DNA of 39,107 nucleotides from an uncultured Cytophagales bacterium (GTDB lineage: Bacteria > Bacteroidota > Bacteroidia > Cytophagales > 172606-1): NCBI GenBank assembly GCA_902805615.1, contig CADCTQ010000247.1, forward strand, positions 1 to 39,107, read 5' to 3'. Under the pieces are notes generated by a model, which saw only the letters and a list, made by a program, of their open reading frames with translations, had not been told where the DNA came from and made no database searches. Shown one piece after another: positions 15,931 through 22,745 of this stretch. Position 1 is the stretch's first letter. Every line of letters begins with the position of its first letter. The translations under genes and the position numbers were made by a program.

Positions 15931-16926
15931 CTAGCGCACCACGTAGTTTCGCACCGTGCAGGCGCAGGGGTAATAGCCAGTGTTAGCATTGTTACGGCCC
16001 CAGTTGTCCCACTGCGGCTGGTAAATGCCGCCCAGGTACCACTTCTCGCTCCCCCAGCTTCCGGTGTAGCACTCCCCGGTCTGTATGCTTATGTTGACCA
16101 CCAGTTTTATCATGGTTGCCGCATCCTGGGGCGTCCAGAAATTAGCATCAATGCGGCCCTTGCCACCCAGGACTTGCAGGGTATAGGTACCACAATCAAT
16201 CCGGTTGGGGTTGTTGTCAATGAGCTTGGTAGATGCAGTGCTGCCCATGAATATGGAGGGCGGAGGATTTTTCCAGCGGTAAGCGTCGTATATTTTGGAA
16301 TACTGGTAACTGAACAAGTAATCACAATCGTTCTGGTAGGTGTTGACCCCATCGCATTGTACCGTAACGAGACCTAAGTAGGTGCCGGTAATTTCCCAGA
16401 ACCCGGTGGCGTTCGCATCGTGGTATATCCAACTGGTAGGCTTCCAGGCCGTGCATTTAGGCGTGATGTTGGCGAAGCATTCGCTGGCGGTACGGGCCGC
16501 GGGCAGTGACGGCGTCTTACCCCCCCGTGGTTCCACCAATTGCAGAATCTCTTCCGAATCGTTGTAGTCAAGCCGGTAGAAAGATTTGCCCTTCCGTTCG
16601 TGGGCAGCCTGGTTGAGTTTGTGGCGGAACGCGACCAGTTGGGCGCCCCGCCCGGCATCGGCATCACTTCGTTTGAGGTACTGCTGGTAGCGCAGGTCAA
16701 TCAGCGTTTCGGACTCCTCGAAGGTGAGGGCATTGAAAAGCGAGGTTACTTTCTTGCTTTCAGCCTCCGGCAAATCGGTCTGTTCGAGCTTCTCGGCCAG
16801 GTAAGTCAGTTTGGACGCGGCCTCGGCGGGCTTTACGGCTTTGTCCCGCTGCTGGCAGGCGGCGAGCAACCACAGCATCAGCAGGAGAGCAGCCGACGGG
16901 AACGATAGGTAACGGTTCGTCATCAT
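15931..16926 (-). CDS. Cysteine-containing lipoprotein of unknown function, 331 aa
   Basis: The signal peptide SAALLLMLWLLAACQQ has a good lipobox, LAAC, with Cys24 lipidated. ATG one codon later is an alternative start. A charged helical region (about 28-110, including LTYLAEKLEQTDLPEAESKK) is followed by a globular C-terminal domain of about 190 residues with eight or nine cysteines (ECFANITPKCTAW, VQCDGVNTYQNDCDYLF, RIDCGTYTL, TGECYTGSW, YYPCACTV), probably disulfide-bonded, and many aromatic residues. I do not recognise the family. It is convergent with the rhamnosidase gene and shares its terminator. Confidence 0.7.
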   Translation of the reverse strand: MMTNRYLSFPSAALLLMLWLLAACQQRDKAVKPAEAASKLTYLAEKLEQTDLPEAESKKVTSLFNALTFEESETLIDLRYQQYLKRSDADAGRGAQLVAFRHKLNQAAHERKGKSFYRLDYNDSEEILQLVEPRGGKTPSLPAARTASECFANITPKCTAWKPTSWIYHDANATGFWEITGTYLGLVTVQCDGVNTYQNDCDYLFSYQYSKIYDAYRWKNPPPSIFMGSTASTKLIDNNPNRIDCGTYTLQVLGGKGRIDANFWTPQDAATMIKLVVNISIQTGECYTGSWGSEKWYLGGIYQPQWDNWGRNNANTGYYPCACTVRNYVVR

Positions 16927-17677
16927 AGGAAGGGTTTAAAGGTGAAAAGGGTTAGGTAAGGCAATGCAAAGTCCAGCTCCCCGCCGCGGGACGGGAGTAC
17001 AATGAGGTATTCAGGCTTTCTTTTAATTGTGTGATGTCGCCTGCTCGCGTGGCGCTAAAGCATTAAGTGTTTTATTAATTTTTTTTCATAAATAAGCGCG
17101 TAACGATTCTATACTTCCCCGGCGTCACGGGAAGTAAAACAAAAAACATTCGGGCGGGCCGTTCCGGCCTTCACGGGTGTTTCATCCTGCCGGTACGTGC
17201 AACTTGCAGATACGAAGCGGGAAACATAAAGCACAGATTGATGATAAATTATTGGCTATCAACAGGCTACTAGCGTTGCATGGGCTGCTGCCGGGAGGAG
17301 GCGGCTCATTTCCGGCAATGGAATTCACTGCTTGCAGAACTGTTTTTTTGCTTTACAAACCAAGTACCTGCCGGCGTAAATCATGCATTACTGATGTTCG
17401 TAAATATATAATTGTTCGTAACACGAAGCAAGTACTGTATATTTTAAGCAAGCATTTATTTTTAACAAACAGCGCCTTTGCCGCCGTAGGTGGAGCCGAA
17501 AACTGGTTTGGTACCCTGCTGGTTGCCGCGCGGGGACAAGGGTTGGGTTTGTACGTTCAGGATCAGCGGCCGCCTCCAGCATTTTACGGTCCGGCAAAGG
17601 GATAAAGAGAAGGGTTGTGTTAACTAAAGGCGCACCCTTCGCGTAAACGGGTTTGTATTTAACAAACCAACCAACTT
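16927..17677. other. 751-bp intergenic region, AT-rich in part, no recognised gene
   Basis: GC content drops clearly around 17040-17110 and 17370-17470 compared with neighbouring genes. Frames of 142 and 69 residues exist (17177-17605 plus, 17388-17597 minus) but neither shows a family motif, signal peptide or the G/C-rich third positions typical of genes here. It may be a decayed gene or a site of past insertion. The end holds a palindrome just before the TerB-like gene. Confidence 0.45.
17650..17668 (+). promoter_or_regulatory. Palindrome upstream of the TerB-like gene
   Basis: GGTTTGT-ATTTA-ACAAACC is a 7-bp perfect inverted repeat with a 5-nt loop, ending 9 bp before ATG 17678. It could be an operator or a 5'-UTR hairpin affecting translation. 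Confidence 0.45.
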
Positions 17678-18505
17678 ATGGATACGAACGAAGAATTGCT
17701 GGCCGGCCACTCCGCGCAGGAGAAAGGTGCTTACCTGGTCGCCATTGCCAGCATTGCCACCGCCGACCGGGCGGCCACCAGCGAAGAAATCGAATTTTTG
17801 CAGGCCCTCGCCCAGGGCGCCGACCTCACCGAGGCGGATGAACAACTGGTGCTGAGATCGGCCCAGGACCCCTCCAACGCCCACCTGCAGCAGTCCCTGG
17901 AAGTGCTCAAGAACAGTGAACTTCGTTTTTCGCTGGTCACCGACCTGATCGCTTTCGCCAAGTCCGACGGCAAGTACACGCCCGACGAGGAGAAACTGAT
18001 CGGCCAGATGGCGCAGTACCTCAACATCAACCCGAACCAGTATTCGGCCATCAACCAGTACGTGAACCAGGCCGAAACGGCGCACAAGCAGGGCCAGGAC
18101 TTCACCAGCCAGAACTTCCTGCAATCGTCGGGGCTGGGCAACACCTTCCAGAAGTCGGGCATTAACGGCGGCGCCATGATGAAAGGCATGATCGGCATCC
18201 TGGCCCCGATGGTGATCGGCGGCATGCTGAGCCGCGGACGCCGCGGTGGCGGCATGATGGGCGGTGGCATGATGGGTGGCGGCGGCTTAGGCGGCGGCAT
18301 GATGGGCGGCGGCCTGGGCGCTCTGCTCGGCGGCGTCCTCAGCGGCGGCATGCGCAACCGCGGCATGGGTGGCATGGGCGGCATGTTCGACGTACTGAGC
18401 GGCGGCCGGGGTTACGGCGGCATGGGCGGCTCGGGCGGCCTGGGTGGTCTGCTCGGCGGCCTGCTCGGCGGCGGGGGTTCCCGCCGCGGCGGCTTCGGGT
18501 TCTAA
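17678..18505 (+). CDS. TerB-like protein with Gly/Met-rich C-terminal tail, 275 aa
   Basis: Residues about 15-140 are all-helical and resemble the TerB/DjlA-N-type fold: an early block AYLVAIASIATADRAATSEEIEFLQAL and a second LVTDLIAFAKSDGKYTPDEEKLIGQMAQYL, each with the acidic D-G-x-hydroxy/E-E pattern expected of TerB-like metal-binding loops. After a linker, residues about 170-275 are extremely glycine-rich with many methionines and arginines (MMGGGMMGGGGLGGG-type blocks) and one hydrophobic segment (GMIGILAPMVIGGML). No signal peptide is present. TerB-like proteins are linked to tellurite or envelope stress, but that cannot be assumed here. The tail could be membrane-associated or self-assembling. 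Confidence 0.68.
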   Translation: MDTNEELLAGHSAQEKGAYLVAIASIATADRAATSEEIEFLQALAQGADLTEADEQLVLRSAQDPSNAHLQQSLEVLKNSELRFSLVTDLIAFAKSDGKYTPDEEKLIGQMAQYLNINPNQYSAINQYVNQAETAHKQGQDFTSQNFLQSSGLGNTFQKSGINGGAMMKGMIGILAPMVIGGMLSRGRRGGGMMGGGMMGGGGLGGGMMGGGLGALLGGVLSGGMRNRGMGGMGGMFDVLSGGRGYGGMGGSGGLGGLLGGLLGGGGSRRGGFGF

Positions 18506-18863
18506 ACGGCCCCTGTAAGCACAGCTCATTGCAACGCGTGGCCGGGTCGGCGCGTCGTGGGAAACCGCGGCGCTGCCGGCCCGGCCACTTGCGTTTAAGG
18601 GAATAGGAAAAGGGAGACGGGAGGAAGGGAGACCGGAGGATAGGACCGCAAGGATCGCAAAGGAGACGCAAAGTACGCAAGGAGTACGCATATTGCTTTG
18701 CGCCCTTTGCGTCTCCTTTGCGCCCTTTGCGGTTAAGTTCTCTTCGTTGTCATGCGCTTTTCTCCGTGTCTCCGTGGTTAAATCTCCTTGCTCCGAAAAA
18801 ATATTTCAAAAAAATTCGCGATTCCCTGTAATGTTCTGCCGGCCTCGTTGTCTTAGCAGCAGA
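18506..18863. other. Intergenic region holding a compound dispersed repeat
   Basis: No gene. The region contains a GC-rich spacer (18506-18600), purine-rich AGGGAGACGGGAGGA-type sequence (18610-18643), the left copy of the compound repeat (18645-18784), and an A-rich stretch just upstream of the ECF sigma start (18790-18820) that probably contains its promoter. Confidence 0.55.
18645..18784 (-). repeat. Left copy of compound inverted repeat (CGCAAAG hairpin plus ACGGAGACACGGAG)
   Basis: CGCAAAGGAGACGCAAAG (18656-18673) is perfectly complementary to 18705-18722, with the pairing continuing imperfectly outward to 18645 and 18735. It is followed by CTCCGTGTCTCCGTGGTTAA at 18762-18781. Read on the minus strand this whole block is collinear with 22499-22645 on the plus strand, so the two copies face each other across the sigma/DUF4097 operon. 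Confidence 0.8.
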
Positions 18864-19376
18864 ATGGACCCGCTGACCTACAAAAAGATGATCTTGCCCA
18901 TTAAGGATAAACTCTATCGTTTAGCCAAGATGATGCTGCAAACGCGGGAGGAAGCCGAAGACGCCCTGCAAGACGTGCTGCTGAAGCTGTGGGACAACCG
19001 GCAAAGCCTGGGCGCCTACCGGAGCGTGGAGGCGCTGGCCATGCGGATGACCAAAAACCAGTGCCTCAACCGCCTCAAGTCGCCGCAGTACCGGCGCGGC
19101 CCGGACGCCCACGGCGTGGAGGTGGGCTCGGGAGAACTGCCCCCCGACCGCAGCCTGGAGGTGCACGACAGCCTGCGCCTCATGCAACGGCTCGTGGAGG
19201 CCCTGCCGCCGCAGCAACAACTGGTGGTGCACCTGCGCAACGTGGAAGGGTACAGCTACGAAGAGATCGAGGAAATCACGGGCATGACCGTCAATGCCAT
19301 CCGGGTGAACCTGTCGCGGGCCCGGCAGCACCTCAAGGAACAGTTCAGCCGAATTGACAATTATGAAAATCAGTGA
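18864..19376 (+). CDS. ECF-type RNA polymerase sigma factor, 170 aa
   Basis: Sigma region 2 is at about 14-75, including YRLAKMMLQTREEAEDALQD and VLLKLWDNRQSL, the typical DvfqevFlklw-like segment. Region 4 is at about 108-160, with LPPQQQLVVHLRNVEGYSYEEI and a helix-turn-helix at EEIEEITGMTVNAIRVNLSR. The length matches ECF sigma factors. ATG 18864 is preferred because the upstream extension encodes repeat-derived sequence. The gene overlaps the start of the next gene by 14 bp, so the two are translationally coupled. It probably directs transcription of its own operon and envelope genes under control of the membrane protein encoded next. Confidence 0.92.
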   Translation: MDPLTYKKMILPIKDKLYRLAKMMLQTREEAEDALQDVLLKLWDNRQSLGAYRSVEALAMRMTKNQCLNRLKSPQYRRGPDAHGVEVGSGELPPDRSLEVHDSLRLMQRLVEALPPQQQLVVHLRNVEGYSYEEIEEITGMTVNAIRVNLSRARQHLKEQFSRIDNYENQ

Positions 19377-20142
19377 GATAGAAGCATTGCTCCGGCGCTA
19401 CGACGCCGGCGAAACCACCCCCGCAGAGGAGGAGCGGCTGGCCCGGTACTTCACCGCCGGCCCGACGCCCCCGCAGTGGGCCGGGTACGCCGCCCAGTTC
19501 GGGTACTTCCGGGCGCAGGGGCAGGAGACCGTCTCCGCCGAAGCCGTCTTCGACCGGCTGCCGTTCGAAGCGCCGGCGAAAAGTACCACGGCTCCCCGCG
19601 TGATCCGGCTTTCGTGGGGCATGGGCCTGGCGGCAAGCGTTTCGCTGCTGCTGGCCGGCTTCCTGGCGGCCTGGCTGCTGCTGCGGAGCGGCGCCCCCGC
19701 GGCCCCGCAGGGCGACATGGCGGCCGTGCAGCAGGAGGTGAAAGAGATGAAACAGCTCCTCATGCTGTCGCTGCTCGAAAACCAGTCGGCCAGTGAACGC
19801 ATCCGGGCCGTATCGTACGCCGAAGCGCTGACCGGCCTCGACCCGGCCGTGCGCGACGCCCTCATCCGCACGCTGGACAGCGACCAGAACCTCAACGTGC
19901 GGCTCGCGGCGGCCGAGGCGCTGGGCCGGTTCCCCGGCAACGAGGAGGTGCGCCAGGCGCTGATCGGCGCCCTCGAACGCCAGCCCGACCCCATGCTCCA
20001 GATCACGCTCATTCACCTGCTGGTGAACATGGAAGAGAAAAGAGCCGCCGGCTCCATCGAAAAGCTCATCCGCCGCGACAGCACGCCCGAAGTCGTGCGC
20101 AGCCTGGCCCGCAAAGGACTGAGTGCCCTCAAAGAAAGTTAA
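19363..20142 (+). CDS. Membrane HEAT-repeat protein, probable anti-sigma factor, 259 aa
   Basis: The cytoplasmic N-terminus (MKISEIEALLRRYDAGETTPAEEERLARYF) resembles the short helical anti-sigma N-domain found in Bacteroidota, without the HxxxCxxC zinc motif. One transmembrane segment lies at about 84-107 (GLAASVSLLLAGFLAAWLLL). The outer part has a coiled-coil-like segment (MAAVQQEVKEMKQLLMLSLL) and then HEAT-like repeats at about 140-255 (LDSDQNLNVRLAAAEALGRF, TPEVVRSLARKGLSAL). The start overlaps the sigma gene, which supports a partner role. TTG at 19354 is a weaker alternative start. The HEAT region probably senses or scaffolds an envelope signal. Confidence 0.78.
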   Translation: MKISEIEALLRRYDAGETTPAEEERLARYFTAGPTPPQWAGYAAQFGYFRAQGQETVSAEAVFDRLPFEAPAKSTTAPRVIRLSWGMGLAASVSLLLAGFLAAWLLLRSGAPAAPQGDMAAVQQEVKEMKQLLMLSLLENQSASERIRAVSYAEALTGLDPAVRDALIRTLDSDQNLNVRLAAAEALGRFPGNEEVRQALIGALERQPDPMLQITLIHLLVNMEEKRAAGSIEKLIRRDSTPEVVRSLARKGLSALKES

Positions 20143-20172
20143 ACACACCCACCCTTTTTTACCACACCCATC

Positions 20173-21006
20173 ATGAAAACCAAAGTTGTAATGCTCGGCC
20201 TCCTGCTGGTGGCGGGCCAGGGGCTTGCCCAGGAATTTGCCCGCAACACCCCCCAAACCGATGACCTTGAAGCCGTGCAGTCGGCCAACGGCGAATTTCG
20301 CATCGCCCTCAGCAAGCCGGCCCAGGCGGGCAAGCTGGTCATCCACGACCTGCAACCGGACGTGGTCATTGAACGGCACGCGGGCAAGGACGTGAAGGTA
20401 ACGCATGACGGCTACCGCCCCGTGCCCGAAAAAGCCAGGGGCCTGCGGTCCCTCACCAGCGCCGGTACCGACAATACGGGCATTGGCCTGGAAATCAAGG
20501 AATCCAACAACACCGTCGAGATCACCGAAGCCCTCAAGCAGGACGGCGCGTACCGGGTGCTGGTGCCCGACAACATGAACGTCCAGATTCTCTACCACAG
20601 CCCGCATTCGGGCAACCTCCTCCTGCGCAACCTTACCGGCGAGATCGAAATCAACGGCGGCTACCCGGAAGTTAAACTCGAAGACGTTACCGGGCCGGCC
20701 GTCATCAACACCACGGGCGGGGAGATCACGGCCCGGTTCACGAAGGTGAACCAGAAAAGCCCGATTTCGATCAGCAGCACGGGCGGCGACGTGGACGTGA
20801 CGCTGCCGGGCGACACGCCGGCCAACGTACGCCTCAATACCGTGGGGGGTGAAATCTACTCCGACATGAAGCTCGATACGGAGAAGAAGGATGACCTGGA
20901 ACGGTTCGGGGGCCGAGAAGCCGTCAGCGGCAAGCTCAACGGCGGCGGCGTGCAGATTGACCTGCGTTCGGTGGGCGGCACCATCTACCTGAGAACGCGG
21001 AAGTAG
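20173..21006 (+). CDS. DUF4097-like secreted beta-repeat protein 1, 277 aa
   Basis: The signal peptide is MKTKVVMLGLLLVAGQGLAQ. The rest is a beta-solenoid-like series with the DUF4097 pattern of alternating short strands and G-G/T-G turns: LLLRNLTGEIEINGGYPEV, VINTTGGEITARF, ISISSTGGDVDVTLPG, VRLNTVGGEIYSDM, VQIDLRSVGGTIYLRTRK. Members are secreted or membrane-bound and often lie beside envelope-stress regulators. It is the first of three paralogs behind the sigma/anti-sigma pair, 30 bp after the HEAT gene, and longer than the other two by an N-terminal insert of about 45 residues. Confidence 0.82.
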   Translation: MKTKVVMLGLLLVAGQGLAQEFARNTPQTDDLEAVQSANGEFRIALSKPAQAGKLVIHDLQPDVVIERHAGKDVKVTHDGYRPVPEKARGLRSLTSAGTDNTGIGLEIKESNNTVEITEALKQDGAYRVLVPDNMNVQILYHSPHSGNLLLRNLTGEIEINGGYPEVKLEDVTGPAVINTTGGEITARFTKVNQKSPISISSTGGDVDVTLPGDTPANVRLNTVGGEIYSDMKLDTEKKDDLERFGGREAVSGKLNGGGVQIDLRSVGGTIYLRTRK

Positions 21007-21041
21007 GACCTTGATGAAGGAGGATGGAATGATGACCATGA

Positions 21042-21076
21042 TGATACTGACCACTGACCACTTACTACTGATTACT
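21042..21076 (+). repeat. 7-nt tandem tract upstream of DUF4097 gene 2
   Basis: TGATACT, GACCACT, GACCACT, TACTACT, GATTACT form five consecutive heptamers ending in ACT, followed by GACTC and the ATG of the next gene. It has the same period and position as the tract at 25505-25588. Confidence 0.6.
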
Positions 21077-21081
21077 GACTC

Positions 21082-21765
21082 ATGAAACACATCCTGTATG
21101 TCGTACTCATGCTGGTTGCCGGGGGACCGGCGGCGTGGGGGCAAAAAAAGGTTGAGAAGGAACTGCCGGTAAAGGCGGGCCAACGGGTGCAACTGGACTT
21201 TGAGTTTGCTACCACCATTGACGTAAAAACCTGGGACGAACCCCGCGTGCTGGTCCGGGCCTCGGCCCGCGTGAACGAGGGGCTCGACGACGAGGCGTAC
21301 GAACTGACTGCCTCCGCGGACGGGGGCGTGCTCCGCTTCGTCTCCAGCCTCCGCGACAAGGAAAAGCTGTTCCGGCGCCTTGACTCCGCCAGCCGCTTCG
21401 AAGGCATTACTGAGAACGGCAAGGGCTTGAAGATCAAGGAATACTACGAGGTGTACGTGCCGCGCAACGTGCAACTGGGCCTCAAGACGACGCTCGGCAG
21501 CAGCAAGATCGAACACAACAACGGCCCCCTGGCCGTGGAAACGGTCACGGGCGACATTGACTTGTACTTCGCGGCCAGCCAGCCCGCCGACATCACGGCC
21601 AAGACGGTGACGGGCGGCATGTACACGAACCTGCCTTTTCAACCCGAAAAAGGCAAAGGCTTGCCCCGGCTGGCCGGCGAAGAAAGCCAGATCCAGATGA
21701 ACGGGGGTGGCGTGCCCATTGCCCTCGAAACGGTCACCGGCGACGTGACGATCCGCAAAAAGTAG
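21082..21765 (+). CDS. DUF4097-like secreted beta-repeat protein 2, 227 aa
   Basis: A signal peptide (MKHILYVVLMLVAGGPAAWG) is followed by a beta-rich domain (VQLDFEFATTIDVKTWDEPRV is replaced in paralog 3 by a near-identical TWDNPEV block). The C-terminal half shows the GGxI/TGDI turn series: LAVETVTGDIDLYFAAS, ITAKTVTGGMYTNLPF, VPIALETVTGDVTIRKK. It is clearly paralogous to the next gene and more distantly to the first. It is 75 bp downstream of paralog 1, with the heptamer tract in the gap. Likely periplasmic or cell-surface; molecular role unknown. Confidence 0.82.
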   Translation: MKHILYVVLMLVAGGPAAWGQKKVEKELPVKAGQRVQLDFEFATTIDVKTWDEPRVLVRASARVNEGLDDEAYELTASADGGVLRFVSSLRDKEKLFRRLDSASRFEGITENGKGLKIKEYYEVYVPRNVQLGLKTTLGSSKIEHNNGPLAVETVTGDIDLYFAASQPADITAKTVTGGMYTNLPFQPEKGKGLPRLAGEESQIQMNGGGVPIALETVTGDVTIRKK

Positions 21766-21802
21766 CGCCGGCCCGCTCCAATCACCTTTTAACCCTCCCG
21801 CG

Positions 21803-22498
21803 ATGAAAACATTCCTGTGGATGGGGGCATTGTGCCTCCTGGCCGGCAACCTGCTTGCCCAGCCGAAAAAATCGGAACAACGCTTTCCGGCCGGACCCGC
21901 AACGGCCATCACCCTCGACGTGAAGTACGCCACGCGCATCGTGGTGCAAACCTGGGACAACCCCGAAGTGCTCCTGCAAACCGAGGTGAACATCAACGGG
22001 GGCCGCGACAACGACGCCCTGAAGGTGGAAGTAGGCCACACCAAGGAGCAGCTCTCCATCCGGGCCGACGTGGAGAACCTGTCGCAGTTGTCGAGGGCGC
22101 ACCAGTACGACTACCGGAGAACCCCCGACTCGACGTGGCGCGAAGACCGGTGGCTCGACATTCACTTCACGGTGTACGTGCCCCGCAAAGCGGCCCTGCA
22201 AATCCGCACCGTCAGCGGCGACGTGGACATTGTCCACAACGGGGGCGAACTGACGGCTACTTCCGTGGGCGGCAGCGTGGACCTGACCATGCGCGACGAC
22301 CAGCCCGCCGACGTGCGGATGAGTACGGTGGGCGGCGAGGTGTTCACCAACTTCAGCCTGGAAGCCTTCCGGAAAGACGGCGTGCCCCCGCCCCAGCCCG
22401 GCAACCGGTGTTTCTGCGGCAAGCTCAAAGGCGGCGGCACCCGCGTGGTCCTCACCTCCACCGGCGGCGACATTTTTTTGCGCAAAGCCGGGAGTTAG
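21803..22498 (+). CDS. DUF4097-like secreted beta-repeat protein 3, 231 aa
   Basis: Signal peptide MKTFLWMGALCLLAGNLLAQ. The block ITLDVKYATRIVVQTWDNPEV matches paralog 2 closely. The C-terminal half has the family's repeats: LQIRTVSGDVDIVHNGGEL, LTATSVGGSVDLTMRDDQPA, VRMSTVGGEVFTNFSLE, VVLTSTGGDIFLRKAGS. It is the last gene of the sigma operon, 37 bp after paralog 2. Its stop codon at 22496-22498 is immediately followed by the right copy of the compound repeat. Confidence 0.82.
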   Translation: MKTFLWMGALCLLAGNLLAQPKKSEQRFPAGPATAITLDVKYATRIVVQTWDNPEVLLQTEVNINGGRDNDALKVEVGHTKEQLSIRADVENLSQLSRAHQYDYRRTPDSTWREDRWLDIHFTVYVPRKAALQIRTVSGDVDIVHNGGELTATSVGGSVDLTMRDDQPADVRMSTVGGEVFTNFSLEAFRKDGVPPPQPGNRCFCGKLKGGGTRVVLTSTGGDIFLRKAGS

Positions 22499-22645
22499 GA
22501 TTTACCACGGAGACACGGAGGGCACGGAGCTACACGGAGAAAGGAACTGAACCGCAAGGGGCGCAAAGGAGACGCAAGGACCGCAAGGAAACGCGTATCG
22601 CTTTGCGCCCCTTGCGTCTCTATTGCGAGCCTTGCGGTTCAGTTT
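22499..22645 (+). repeat. Right copy of compound inverted repeat
   Basis: Starting at the base after the stop codon, GATTTACCACGGAGACACGG is followed by ACGGAG-rich sequence and a CGCAAGG hairpin with arms 22546-22579 and 22610-22643 (imperfect, about 34 bp). It is collinear with the reverse complement of 18645-18784, with small indels and substitutions. Confidence 0.8.
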
Positions 22646-22745
22646 CTTCCTTCCGTAGCAAATCATAATGCGCATCCGGCCGCATTCGTAATTGGTAATT
22701 CGCAATTCGTAATTACTTTTAGGGCTCCGACAACCTTAGCCCCGT

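Noticed and set aside
17177-17605. 142-codon frame in the AT-rich gap
   Set aside because: No motif, unusual composition and no G/C bias at third positions; listed as intergenic.
19345-22059. 904-codon open frame on the minus strand opposite the sigma/DUF4097 operon
   Set aside because: The plus strand has five genes with family motifs and signal peptides; the antisense protein has no domain structure and crosses several gene boundaries.
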